Below are positions 24,963 to 32,780 of a stretch of DNA of 64,000 nucleotides, one piece after another. The notes beneath the pieces are model-generated. The model searched no databases. It was not told the DNA's origin and saw only the letters and a list, made by a program, of their open reading frames with translations. The position numbers and the translations under genes were made by a program. The first letter of the stretch is position 1. Each line of letters begins with the position of its first letter. This DNA comes from Sphingomonas sp. Y57 (lineage in GTDB: Bacteria > Pseudomonadota > Alphaproteobacteria > Sphingomonadales > Sphingomonadaceae). The stretch is taken from contig NZ_LDES01000052.1 of NCBI RefSeq assembly GCF_001015195.1, forward strand, positions 1 to 64,000, written 5' to 3'.

Positions 24963-26177
24963 TCAGAAGTCGACCGTCCTGGCCTCCAAGGCATTCTGGA
25001 AAGCCGCTTTGCGGTCAGCCGCCGGCGGATAAATCCATACAGCATTGATTTCCATCTTCACCTTCTTCGCGTCGGCGCCGGTGATCTCCACGCTGCGGGG
25101 TGACCAGCCGCGAGTGAAGATCGCAGTGTCGGGACCGAGATCGAGGCAGACGACATAGGATGGCTGATCGTATGGAAGCACAGGTTCGCCCAGCAGATCG
25201 GCAGCCGCATTGTGACCGGCGAATGCGCCCAGCCGGCGTGCATGCTGGCACGACATCAATGAGAAATGTCCGTCATTGTCGGTCGCTGCCTTCGCGGTAT
25301 CGCCCGTGGCAAAGACGCGCGGGCAGCCGGGAACCCGAAGATCGGGATCGACGATGATACGGCCGAGATTGTCGCGTTCGGCAGGCAGTTGCGAGGTCAG
25401 CGGCGAGGCGCGCATGCCGGCGGACCAGATCACGGTGTCGGTCTCGATCCGCTCGCCGTTCTCCAGAGTGACGCTGCCTTTGTCGAGCCGAGCGATGCCC
25501 GCGCCAAGCATGGTTTCGATGCCGAGGTCGCGCAGCCGTGCCTCGATATAGGGGCGAGGCTCCACGCCCATATCGGGAGCGATGACCGGTCCGCGCTCGA
25601 CGATGACCACGCGCAAAGGAGCGTCCTGCCCGAGAATTTCGCATAGCCGGGCCGGCATCTCGGTTGCCACCTCAATGCCGGTGAAGCCACCACCGCCAAC
25701 CACGACCGTGTTTCGGCCCGGCGAATCGGGTCGATCGGCCAATGCGTGCAGATGCCTATCCAGCGCAATGGCACCATCATGGTCCGTCACGGTGTGACCG
25801 AATTCGGCAAGGCCGGGAATCGGCGGCTGGAAGCCATGGCTTCCCGCCGCAAGTATCAGGCGGTCATAGGCGATTTTGTCGGCATCGCCGTCGCTGCCGG
25901 TGACCGTCACCGTCCCGCGTTCATGGTCAATCGTCTCCACGCTGCCGGCATGGAAGCTGATGTCGGTTGCGGCGAACAGTTCGCCCAAAGGTGCGACCAT
26001 GGATGCCGGCTCGCGCTCGTACAGTCGCGGGCGGACAACCAGGGCCGGCTCTGGGGCGACGACGGTGATTTTCAGGTCGTCTGCAGAGACGCCTTTCTCG
26101 TCGCGCACTCGCGCCGCCGAAAGCGCGGCCATCAGGCCGGCAAATCCGGCTCCGACGATAACAATGTGCTGTGCCAT
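24963..26177 (-). CDS. NAD(P)/FAD-dependent oxidoreductase (NDH-2-like)
   Basis: A 404-residue flavoprotein with the FAD dinucleotide motif IVIVGAGFAGLMAALSAARV at the N-terminus, a second NAD motif VVVGGGGFTGIEVATEMPA near residue 160 and the FAD-closing VFATGDTA near residue 305. This is the pattern of type II NADH dehydrogenases and related quinone reductases, membrane-associated enzymes that transfer electrons from NAD(P)H without pumping protons. No clear C-terminal membrane anchor is visible. Start ATG at 26177 is supported by GAGGAG just upstream on the minus strand. Confidence 0.88.
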   Translation of the reverse strand: MAQHIVIVGAGFAGLMAALSAARVRDEKGVSADDLKITVVAPEPALVVRPRLYEREPASMVAPLGELFAATDISFHAGSVETIDHERGTVTVTGSDGDADKIAYDRLILAAGSHGFQPPIPGLAEFGHTVTDHDGAIALDRHLHALADRPDSPGRNTVVVGGGGFTGIEVATEMPARLCEILGQDAPLRVVIVERGPVIAPDMGVEPRPYIEARLRDLGIETMLGAGIARLDKGSVTLENGERIETDTVIWSAGMRASPLTSQLPAERDNLGRIIVDPDLRVPGCPRVFATGDTAKAATDNDGHFSLMSCQHARRLGAFAGHNAAADLLGEPVLPYDQPSYVVCLDLGPDTAIFTRGWSPRSVEITGADAKKVKMEINAVWIYPPAADRKAAFQNALEARTVDF

Positions 26178-26462
26178 GCGATATTCTCCTCGGTGGGCAG
26201 CATCGGTAATTGCCGTGCCTCCGCGGGACCGCTGTTCAGGCCTGGAGGACGCGCCGAGGATCGCGAAGGTCGCGCTGATCGGCTACCGTGCGAGAGGCTA
26301 GCCTTGGCACGCGAACGGCTATGCAAATCTATCCTTTGGAACAGATCCGGGGTCGCCCTGCGTGCGTGCAAGGGTCTCGGGAGGCTGCATCCGCGATCGA
26401 CCATTCAGGCGGAGCAATGCCGCCAAGCCGAAAGGCTTGACGCACGGTAAGTCGATCCTCGC

Positions 26463-26714
26463 CTATTCCGCGCCGCCGACAGCTTCGCCGTCGCAGGCGC
26501 GCACCACGGGATTGGCGCGTTGCGTGCAGTGGAACGGGTTTCGTTTGGAGAACCGGTCACGACGCTTCTCGTCGTCATCGGATCCCTGTGGCCAGAATCT
26601 GTGCAGCAGCACGGCTAGACTTGCGGCCAGAAGGTCCTGCTCGAGGGGCGTCAGTCGCAAAGCTATGGTTGCGATCATGATCACGCCGTCCGCTGCCAGG
26701 CGCCGCAGGTTCAC
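26463..26714 (-). CDS. Small protein of unknown function
   Basis: An 83-residue reading frame, not recognised. The first half (LRRLAADGVIMIATIALRLTPLEQDLLAASLAVLLH) is hydrophobic to amphipathic and could be membrane-associated; the second half is polar. Its start overlaps the stop of the upstream membrane protein (26711-26968) by 4 nt, which argues for a real, translationally coupled gene. Confidence 0.5.
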   Translation of the reverse strand: MNLRRLAADGVIMIATIALRLTPLEQDLLAASLAVLLHRFWPQGSDDDEKRRDRFSKRNPFHCTQRANPVVRACDGEAVGGAE

Positions 26715-26968
26715 TGGCCGTGTCGCCTTCTTTTACCGTCCCGATCGCTCATCGAGGCCAGCGGCGGCGTAACGGTGATGAACGCCACACAGCCCAAGAT
26801 CATGGACAGGACCAGGTCACCCAGCGAGGCGAAGGTCCATCCCCCGACGGCAAGCGCGACGATCGTCGGAACCACGAGTAGGGATAGCTGGCTCCAGGCC
26901 GACCCGTTCGAGCGGGGGGTTCTGATCCTCGAATTGCCGCGACGGGATGTCTGCTGCTCGGATTTCAT
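26711..26968 (-). CDS. Small two-helix membrane protein of unknown function
   Basis: An 85-residue protein with a basic N-terminus and two predicted membrane helices (LSLLVVPTIVALAVGGWTF and LGDLVLSMILGCVAFITV), ending in a basic tail. A TGAGGCAG ribosome site precedes the ATG at 26968. Not recognised as a known family. It overlaps the following small gene by 4 nt. A holin-like or envelope-stress role is possible but unsupported. Confidence 0.55.
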   Translation of the reverse strand: MKSEQQTSRRGNSRIRTPRSNGSAWSQLSLLVVPTIVALAVGGWTFASLGDLVLSMILGCVAFITVTPPLASMSDRDGKRRRHGQ

Positions 26969-27306
26969 GGAATCTGCCTCAGTAACCTGACGGCAAACTG
27001 GCCCTGAGCGCAGGCGGCAACCATCCAGCTATGGTTGTGGGCGACCTGTCCGGACGCATGCCAGAACCAAGTCAAGGGACGACAAGCGGCTATCGTCTCC
27101 ATGGAACTGACCTCGCCACGAGCCGACATGGGCGCGCGCCCGTCCAACCTGGCTGGCCTCCGGCTATACGGAAGGCTGTGTCGGGTGCGCTGGATCGCTG
27201 GCGATGCCCGGCCGATGGAACGATCCCGGGCAGCTGGGCACAGACTTAACGATCTCCCGAGCACGCGCAGCCATTGCCGTGTCTCATGACGACATAGGAG
27301 ATTGAG
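26969..27306. other. Gap without recognised gene
   Basis: This 338-bp divergent gap separates the small membrane-protein pair from the second outer-membrane barrel. It should hold promoters for both, but no convincing -35/-10 pair or palindrome was found. Confidence 0.4.
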
Positions 27307-27906
27307 ATGAAAACCCGGATACTTACCGCTGCCGCGCTGGCCTGTTGGTCAACGCATGCGTCTGCACAGGACTTCAACGGGCCGTCGATCGGCGTCCAGG
27401 CGGGCTGGAACAGCACCGATGTACGCCTGCCCACGGCGAGTGCGGGAATCCCTGGCGTCGACCGATCGTCCGATGCGTTCGTCGGGGGCGCATTCCTGGC
27501 TTATGACTACGAAGTAGTGCCGCAGGTCGTGATCGGGGCACAGGCTGAGTTCAATCTCGCTGCTTCCGACGAATTCGGGGCGGCGGGCGACATTGCCAGG
27601 ATCGAGGTCGACCCTCAGTACGCCTTCGACCTGACCGCTCGCGCAGGCTATCTCGCGACACCCGCAACCCTGATCTATGTCCGTGGCGGTTACAGCAATG
27701 CCCGGGTTCGCACGACGATCACGACAAATGCGCAGAAGGCCTCGTCATCCGATAATCGGGACGGATGGATGGTTGGAGGCGGTGTCGAGCGAATGATCAC
27801 CGATCATGTATCTGCCCGCTTGGAATACAGATATGCGGACCTTGGTGAGGGCCCGGAGAAATTCGACCGGCATCAGGTGTTGGTCGGCGCGGCCTATCGC
27901 TTCTGA
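27307..27906 (+). CDS. Small outer-membrane beta-barrel protein (paralogue)
   Basis: A 199-residue barrel with a signal peptide (MKTRILTAAALACWSTHASAQ) and the same strand pattern as the protein at 6192: SIGVQAGWNSTD, VGGAFLAYDYEVVPQ, AFDLTARAGYLATPATLIYVRGGY, GWMVGGGVERMITDHVSARLEYRYADLG, ending in GAAYRF. The match to 6192-6803 is clear over the last 120 residues. It is monocistronic with a hairpin just after the stop. The function is unknown. Confidence 0.85.
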   Translation: MKTRILTAAALACWSTHASAQDFNGPSIGVQAGWNSTDVRLPTASAGIPGVDRSSDAFVGGAFLAYDYEVVPQVVIGAQAEFNLAASDEFGAAGDIARIEVDPQYAFDLTARAGYLATPATLIYVRGGYSNARVRTTITTNAQKASSSDNRDGWMVGGGVERMITDHVSARLEYRYADLGEGPEKFDRHQVLVGAAYRF

Positions 27907-27915
27907 AGCGAGTGC

Positions 27916-27954
27916 GAGCGCGGCGGAATCTCCAAAGGGTATATCGCCGCGCTC
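27916..27954 (+). terminator. Hairpin terminator after the barrel gene
   Basis: GAGCGCGGCG (27916-27925) and CGCCGCGCTC (27945-27954) are perfectly complementary 10-bp arms with a 19-nt loop, 10 nt after the stop codon. No T run follows, so termination may not be purely intrinsic. Confidence 0.5.
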
Positions 27955-28289
27955 CAGCTTCTCGGAGCCGAAGGCGAATATTCGGCTCTTGCCGCGTGAG
28001 CGACCAGTCGAACGCCGGTGGAGGACAGCGAGACGCGGTTCCGGTTCTTCGCAAAGCCGGTTCAACCCGAGCCTCGCATTGGCGTGAAGTGCCGCGGACC
28101 CTTTAGGCGCGGCTGGAAGGCGATAATTCCGAACCCGTCTTGACGGATCTGAGAGCTCGGACGCGCGCTGATCTCTGCAGGATTTTCCGGTGGATCGCGA
28201 AACTCTGGGCGGAGGCGGTCGACACTATTGCTATCGAACTGTCGTGCCGTCACGGAGCCAGGATCGGACGCGAAATCAGTCTCATCACA

Positions 28290-28520
28290 GGACGTTCGGC
28301 AACCTGATCGGGGTCGCCGGCGCAGCAGATGACGAAATGGCAGGCCGTGCGCGACATCCCGGTCAGGCAGACGCTGTCCTACGCCGAGGTCGCCGAGCAT
28401 GGGCACGCCAAGCGCAATGCGGGCGGTCGCGCCAGCGTGCGTGGCCAACAGATTATCGGTCGTGCTTTCCTATTACCGGGTGGTGCGCAGCGATGGCCCG
28501 CTGTCCGACTAAGGCCGATT
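28290..28520 (+). pseudogene. Remnant of Ada/Ogt O6-alkylguanine-DNA alkyltransferase
   Basis: From about 28329 one frame reads KWQAVRDIPVRQTLSYAEVAE, the conserved WQALRxIPxGxTxSYxEVA segment of alkyltransferases. The frame then shifts near 28400, and the next frame reads MRAVAPACVANRLSVV, then LSYYRVVRSDGPLSD before a stop. The active-site motif PCHR is replaced by SYYR, so the alkyl-accepting cysteine is gone. With a frameshift and no N-terminal part, this is a decayed fragment. The remainder of 27955-28628 shows no other gene. Confidence 0.75.
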
Positions 28521-28628
28521 GGTGCCGGGCGACTCTGCGCTGAGCGGATGGCTGACTCTGACGGAAACTGCCGTTCAAAGACCGATCGGCGGACGACGCA
28601 GATTGGGTTGGAAGCCGTTGTTCCCCGT

Positions 28629-28684
28629 CTGTGCCATTGGCGCTGACGGGGAACACTTGTCCGCCGTCAGCGCTCATGGCACAG
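28629..28684. repeat. Long imperfect palindrome (21-bp arms)
   Basis: The arms 28629-28649 (CTGTGCCATTGGCGCTGACG plus G) and 28664-28684 match as inverted repeats at 19 of 21 positions, separated by 14 nt. It lies between the Ada remnant and the IS3-like transposase and could mark the end of the insertion, a transposon target or a cruciform-forming recombination site. No T tract follows. Confidence 0.65.
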
Positions 28685-28742
28685 ATTTGAGGTTGTGATT
28701 TAAGGAGGATCTGGGCTTCGTCGCAGTGACGAAGGAACGAAG

Positions 28743-29129
28743 ATGAAGCCCAGATCCTCCAATGCAAAATCGTCGGCGAAGGCCCCTGCTGAGCGGGTGG
28801 TGAAGGACATCCGGCGGCAGACGCGGCGCCATTTCTCGGCCGAGGACAAGATCCGGATCGTGCTGGAAGGCCTGCGCGGCGAAGACAGCATCGCCGAGCT
28901 GTGCCGCAAGGAAGGCATCGCCCAGAGCCTGTACTACACCTGGTCGAAGGAGTTCATGGAAGCAGGCAAGCGCCGTCTCGCCGGCGACACCGCTCGAGCC
29001 GCGACCACCGGCGAGGTGCAGGACCTGCGTCGCGAAGCCCGTGCGCTGAAGGAATGCGTGGCCGACCTGACGCTGGAAAACCGGTTGCTCAAAAAAAGCA
29101 TGATAGCGGATGGGGGCGACGACGAATGA
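28743..29129 (+). CDS. IS3-family transposase OrfA (helix-turn-helix)
   Basis: A 128-residue protein: HFSAEDKIRIVLEGLRGEDSIAELCRKEGIAQSLYYTW is the IS3/IS911 OrfA helix-turn-helix, followed by a leucine-rich coiled coil ending LTLENRLLKKSM. It binds the IS ends. A run of seven A (29091-29097) lies 30 nt before the stop; the orfB frame is -1 and open from there, so ribosomal slippage could make an OrfAB fusion as in related IS elements. It overlaps orfB by 4 nt. It looks intact but lacks an intact partner. Confidence 0.9.
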   Translation: MKPRSSNAKSSAKAPAERVVKDIRRQTRRHFSAEDKIRIVLEGLRGEDSIAELCRKEGIAQSLYYTWSKEFMEAGKRRLAGDTARAATTGEVQDLRREARALKECVADLTLENRLLKKSMIADGGDDE

Positions 29130-29440
29130 GGTATCCCGCATCCGAGAAGCTCGAGATCATCAGGATCGTCGAGCAGTCGCACCTGCCGGCCAAGCGCACG
29201 CTCGACCAGCTCGGCATCCCCCGGCGGACCTTCTACCGCTGGTATGATCGCTACCTCGAGGGCGGGCCAGAAGCGTTGGAGGATCGGCCATCGGCGCCGA
29301 GCCGGGTGTGGAACCGCATCGGCCAGGACATCCAGGACCAGATTGTCGAGATGGCGCTGGACGCGACCGACCTCAGCCCCCGCGAACTGGCCGTGCGCTT
29401 CACCGACGAGAAGCGCTACTTCGTGTCGGAATCAACGGTC
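29126..29440 (+). pseudogene. IS3-family transposase OrfB, truncated
   Basis: Starts ATG 29126 and reads ASEKLEIIRIVEQSHLPAKR, then LGIPRRTFYRWYDRYLEGG and ELAVRFTDEKRYFVSESTV, the N-terminal helix-turn-helix part of OrfB. The DDE catalytic domain is absent: after about 105 residues the frame runs into foreign sequence (antisense of the methyltransferase tail) and stops at 29512. The product cannot transpose. Confidence 0.9.
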
Positions 29441-30892
29441 TTACTCGGCGGCTTCGACGTCGGGGGCTTCGTTCGATCGCTCCTGGGCAAGTTCCTCGAA
29501 CGTCTTGCCTGATGCCTGGTGCACCGCCTGCTTGCCCGTCATCTGCTGCCAGCGTGCGATGGTGACATCGACATAGCCGGGATCGAGATCGATGCCGCAG
29601 GCTATCCGCCCCGTCGCCTCGGCAGCGATCAGGGTCGTGCCCGATCCCATGAAGGGATCGAAGACAAGGTCGCCCCGCCGGGTGACGTCCTGAAAGGCAT
29701 CGGCGACGAGCTCGACGGGCTTCGGCGTCGGATGGTCCGCCAGCACCTTGCCGGCCGACGAGCCCTTTTGGTTGGCCCCGGCATAGGTCCAGACATTCGT
29801 CCGGTTGCGGCCGTTCTTCCCCAACAGGACATTGTTGGTCGCGGGCGATGGCTCGGTGCAGAACACAACCACCTCCTCATAGGCCGAGCGATACAGGCTT
29901 CCCATACCGCCGCTGCCCTTGTTCCAGACCGCCTTGTTGATCCGGTGTAGGCCGGCATCGCGCCCGGCGAACATCAGCAGGTCGACCTGTCTCCAATCCA
30001 TGCAGGCGAAGATCACGGCACCTGGCGACGCATGCTCCTTGCAGCGCTGGAGGTAGCCGCCAAGGAAGGCGCGGAAATCCTCGTCGGACATTTCGCCGAC
30101 GCCCATGGCGAAGTCCTTATGCTTCTTCTTGCCAAGGCCGCTGACCACGCCTTCGATCTTGATGTTGTAGGGCGGGTCGGAGAAGACGCAGTCGATCTGT
30201 CGGCCGGCCAGAAGCGTCTCGTAACTCTCGATGGCCAACGCATCTCCGCAGAGCAGGCGATGCTGATCCAGCAGCCAGAGATCACCCAGCGCTGACACCG
30301 GAGCGGGAGGGTTGGAGGGTATGGCCTCATCGAGACCCGCCATCCCCAATTCCTGCCCCAGGATGAGATCGAGTTCTCCCGGAGCGAAGCCGGTTAGGTT
30401 GATATCCAGATCGCCGATCTTGAGCTCTTCGAGCTCGACCGACAGCTCGTCCAAATCCCATTCGCCGGTTTCCTGGATCCGGTTAAGGGCGATCCGCGCG
30501 AGGCGAAGCTCTTCGGCCGATAGATGATCGATGATCACGCACTCGATATCCGGCAGGCCCATGCCTCGCGCCACCTCGACGAGGATGTGACCGTCGATGA
30601 TCTTACCGTCGGGCGAGATGATGATCGGCTTCACCATGCCCAGCCGCGAGACGGAGCGGGTGACCCGTTTAAGCTGCTCGGGCGAGGTTCGCCGGGTGCG
30701 GCGATCGGCGTCCTGCAGGCGGTCTAGCGGCCAGCGTTCGGAGCGGAGCTTCGGGGTTGGGTCATTCCGGGCGACAGCCGCATGGCTATCCGCTTTTACC
30801 CTTGCCGCATTGCCCTTCAGTCGCCTTCGGTTACGCTCCTGGACTTGAGTTTTCAGGCTGGTTGGTAGGTTGGCGGGATCTCGATCAGCCAT
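29441..30892 (-). CDS. ParB-domain / DNA methyltransferase fusion
   Basis: A 483-residue fusion. Residues about 50-160 form a ParB/Sulfiredoxin-like domain (VKPIIISPDGKIIDGHILVEVARGMG). Residues about 210-450 form an N6-adenine/N4-cytosine methyltransferase with motif IV SDPPYN first and the SAM motif FDPFMGSGTT later, the beta-class order. This fusion is common in prophages and integrative elements, where it may modify DNA against host restriction. Its TAA stop (29441-29443) sits exactly at the junction with the truncated IS, so the native C-terminus may have been altered by the same rearrangement. It is followed upstream by DUF5681. Confidence 0.93.
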   Translation of the reverse strand: MADRDPANLPTSLKTQVQERNRRRLKGNAARVKADSHAAVARNDPTPKLRSERWPLDRLQDADRRTRRTSPEQLKRVTRSVSRLGMVKPIIISPDGKIIDGHILVEVARGMGLPDIECVIIDHLSAEELRLARIALNRIQETGEWDLDELSVELEELKIGDLDINLTGFAPGELDLILGQELGMAGLDEAIPSNPPAPVSALGDLWLLDQHRLLCGDALAIESYETLLAGRQIDCVFSDPPYNIKIEGVVSGLGKKKHKDFAMGVGEMSDEDFRAFLGGYLQRCKEHASPGAVIFACMDWRQVDLLMFAGRDAGLHRINKAVWNKGSGGMGSLYRSAYEEVVVFCTEPSPATNNVLLGKNGRNRTNVWTYAGANQKGSSAGKVLADHPTPKPVELVADAFQDVTRRGDLVFDPFMGSGTTLIAAEATGRIACGIDLDPGYVDVTIARWQQMTGKQAVHQASGKTFEELAQERSNEAPDVEAAE

Positions 30893-30985
30893 GCGCTGAC
30901 CTCCTGTGGAATAGTTGAGAAAGCATGACCGGGGTGCGCCAGAACCCGTGCAGAGCCGCTGCTGGCGCCCCGAGGTCCGGATTTT

Positions 30986-31483
30986 CTAGGGCCGATCTTC
31001 AGAATTTACCGCGCCGGTGTCACTTGCTCGATTGTCCGGAGCAGGCAACTCGTCGTCGGTTGGGGGCTCAAGAACCGGGAGCTCGGGTAGACCCCCCTCG
31101 ACAATAATGTGGATGGGTTCTCCGGTGCGGCCTTCGAGGGCAGCTACGCCAGCTTTTTCCACCAGCTTCAGCAACTGGGCGAGAGCTTTTTCATCACCCT
31201 TCAAGGCCTTTTGAGCAAGCTGATTGACCAAAATCTCCAAGAGGCGAACCTGCTTTCTACGTCCGCCTACCGTGGTGTCGATCTTCTGATCTAGCACTCG
31301 TAGCACAACCGCAAACAAGGCGATCGTATTCTCGCTGGAAGATTCTTTGTTTTTTCTTGGCCTGCCTTTTGGATTTCGGCGCTCTCCTGGCTTAATCTGG
31401 TGTTCGACCGGTGGTCGCCGGTATCCAACTTTTGCATCTGTAACAGTCTCTGGAGAAAGAACTGGTTCTATATCATCAGCCAT
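30986..31483 (-). CDS. DUF5681-domain protein
   Basis: A 165-residue protein with the N-terminal DUF5681 signature VGYRRPPVEHQIKPGERRNPKGRPRKNK near residues 19-45, then a helical segment (VRLLEILVNQLAQKALKGDEKALAQLLKLVEKAG) and an acidic proline-rich tail. The family is of unknown function but is repeatedly found beside ParB-methyltransferase genes on phages and integrative elements, as here. It probably shares a transcript with the methyltransferase (93 bp apart). Confidence 0.85.
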   Translation of the reverse strand: MADDIEPVLSPETVTDAKVGYRRPPVEHQIKPGERRNPKGRPRKNKESSSENTIALFAVVLRVLDQKIDTTVGGRRKQVRLLEILVNQLAQKALKGDEKALAQLLKLVEKAGVAALEGRTGEPIHIIVEGGLPELPVLEPPTDDELPAPDNRASDTGAVNSEDRP

Positions 31484-31628
31484 TTCAACACCTATAAATA
31501 TCTATCGCGGCATCGCTTGACGAGATCAAAAGATGGGTCACCCACCTCATCTCCCAAGCTGTCGAGCAGATAGCGGTTTGGCGAATGAAGATCGGTCAGA
31601 AAGGGGCAAAAAGGGGCATAAATTAGTT

Positions 31629-32297
31629 TCAGTTCTCTCCATGTATAGCATGAAACAACTTTCTGGCTCGAGTTCGAACCGCGGTTTCGCTCGCCGAGTA
31701 TCCCTCCAAAGCGATCCATTCCGACATAGATTTTTCTATATCTGCCTGACGAAAGGGCTTTAAATCCCCCGCATAAAGCTGGCGGCACATTTCGATTAGA
31801 AGATCCTCCCACCAGGCGTTCACGGGTCTGCCTGTTCGTCGACTGTTGGAAAGACGAGAGGGCCTGATTTCAGGGACATTAGTTGTGGCTGCAGGCTGGA
31901 AATAGGCAAGCATTTCGATGACGTCTGATCGACAAAATTTTAGGCCGTGAATCGAGGCTCGTCCTCCCTGGTGGCTTTCGGTTCGTGCCTCTCCAGTAGC
32001 GCACATGATTTGCATATCTTCAGCAGGATATGTCTCCCACATCACTGAAGGTATAGGGCAGCGATCGGTTGAACTAGACTTCCCCACTTCGAAGCTAAAA
32101 ATGGCGACCGTGGCTGCTGAGCGCAATTTTCCAGATATCAGCTGATTTCGGATGAGCGCGTATGCGGCTGTGATGTCGAGCTGTCTGGTGAGCAATTCTA
32201 TTGTTTCGTCCGGCCTTAACCACGTGGCGAACTCATCTTCATCTACAGCTTTTAAATCGTCAGCCACTTGGTATCTCACTAACCTATTGGTGATCAC
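31629..32297 (-). CDS. Unrecognised protein of a mobile-element remnant
   Basis: A 222-residue protein not recognised with confidence. The N-terminus is acidic (DEDEFATWLRPDETIELLTRQL). A central stretch has ASIHGLKFCRSDVIEML, and the C-terminal part GRPVNAWWEDLLIEMCRQLYAGDLKPFRQADIEKSMSEWI resembles helical DNA-binding or conjugation-accessory segments of uncertain assignment. The surrounding DNA is visibly AT-richer than the rest of the window, indicating acquisition from another source. It lies upstream of and on the same strand as DUF5681. Confidence 0.65.
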   Translation of the reverse strand: MITNRLVRYQVADDLKAVDEDEFATWLRPDETIELLTRQLDITAAYALIRNQLISGKLRSAATVAIFSFEVGKSSSTDRCPIPSVMWETYPAEDMQIMCATGEARTESHQGGRASIHGLKFCRSDVIEMLAYFQPAATTNVPEIRPSRLSNSRRTGRPVNAWWEDLLIEMCRQLYAGDLKPFRQADIEKSMSEWIALEGYSASETAVRTRARKLFHAIHGEN

Positions 32298-32512
32298 TCG
32301 AAAGTCCCAGTTAGGATTTTCGAGTTCCCATTTTATTTAGATAAGAGATCCCCTTTCAGAGGGCATCTAAAATCTTATGGAATAAGAATATTCATAAATA
32401 TTCTAGTGTTTTAGAGGGCGCAGATGAGCACGGGCCGGAGCGATTGAGCTCGAAATTTTCAATAACTGGGAACCTGTCTCAGGAGACTTGGGCGCTCCGG
32501 ACTGGGTGGCGC
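32298..32512. other. AT-rich gap at the edge of the mobile-element remnant
   Basis: No gene. It contains the perfect palindrome GAATATT-CATA-AATATTC (32386-32403) and a smaller CCCT-TTCAG-AGGG stem (32352-32364). The AT-rich character ends abruptly near 32410, where repeat copy B follows. It could contain the promoter of the unrecognised gene and a former element boundary. Confidence 0.45.
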
Positions 32513-32722
32513 ACCATTTTTCTTCCTTTGACAGCGAGAAGCGGCGAGCCGGTTTCGGCGCGGCGCGAACGGCCGCGGGAATGCGGCGTGTCATGCGCTG
32601 CCGGTGCATCGGGCGCAGTGCCGGGAGACGTTTTAGGTCGGCGCGCGGCGGCGACTATAACGGGGCTTTCTCGATGGGCCCCAGAGGGCGGCCGGCGGAT
32701 GCGATGCAAGTGTCGTCGAGGA
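32513..32722. repeat. 210-bp dispersed repeat, copy B
   Basis: Copy of 478-687 in the same orientation, 27 mismatches and no gaps. The match begins with GCACCA, the last bases of the tRNA in copy A, but no tRNA body precedes this copy. It lies 59 bp beyond the stop of the lyase gene and marks the boundary between the AT-rich element remnant and the GC-rich catabolic operon. Confidence 0.85.
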
Positions 32723-32780
32723 GGACCGCGATCCAGGCGATGATCCCGCTGCGGTTCAGCTGATCCCGCGGTGAAGGGCG

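Larger units (their letters stand above)
28743..29440 (+). mobile_element. Truncated IS3-family insertion sequence
   Basis: It carries orfA and the first third of orfB of an IS3-type element. Sequence identity to the element stops at 29440, where the 3' end of an oppositely oriented DNA methyltransferase gene begins, so the right end is missing. The left end is not fixed; no clean terminal inverted repeat could be paired because the right terminus is lost. Confidence 0.8.
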
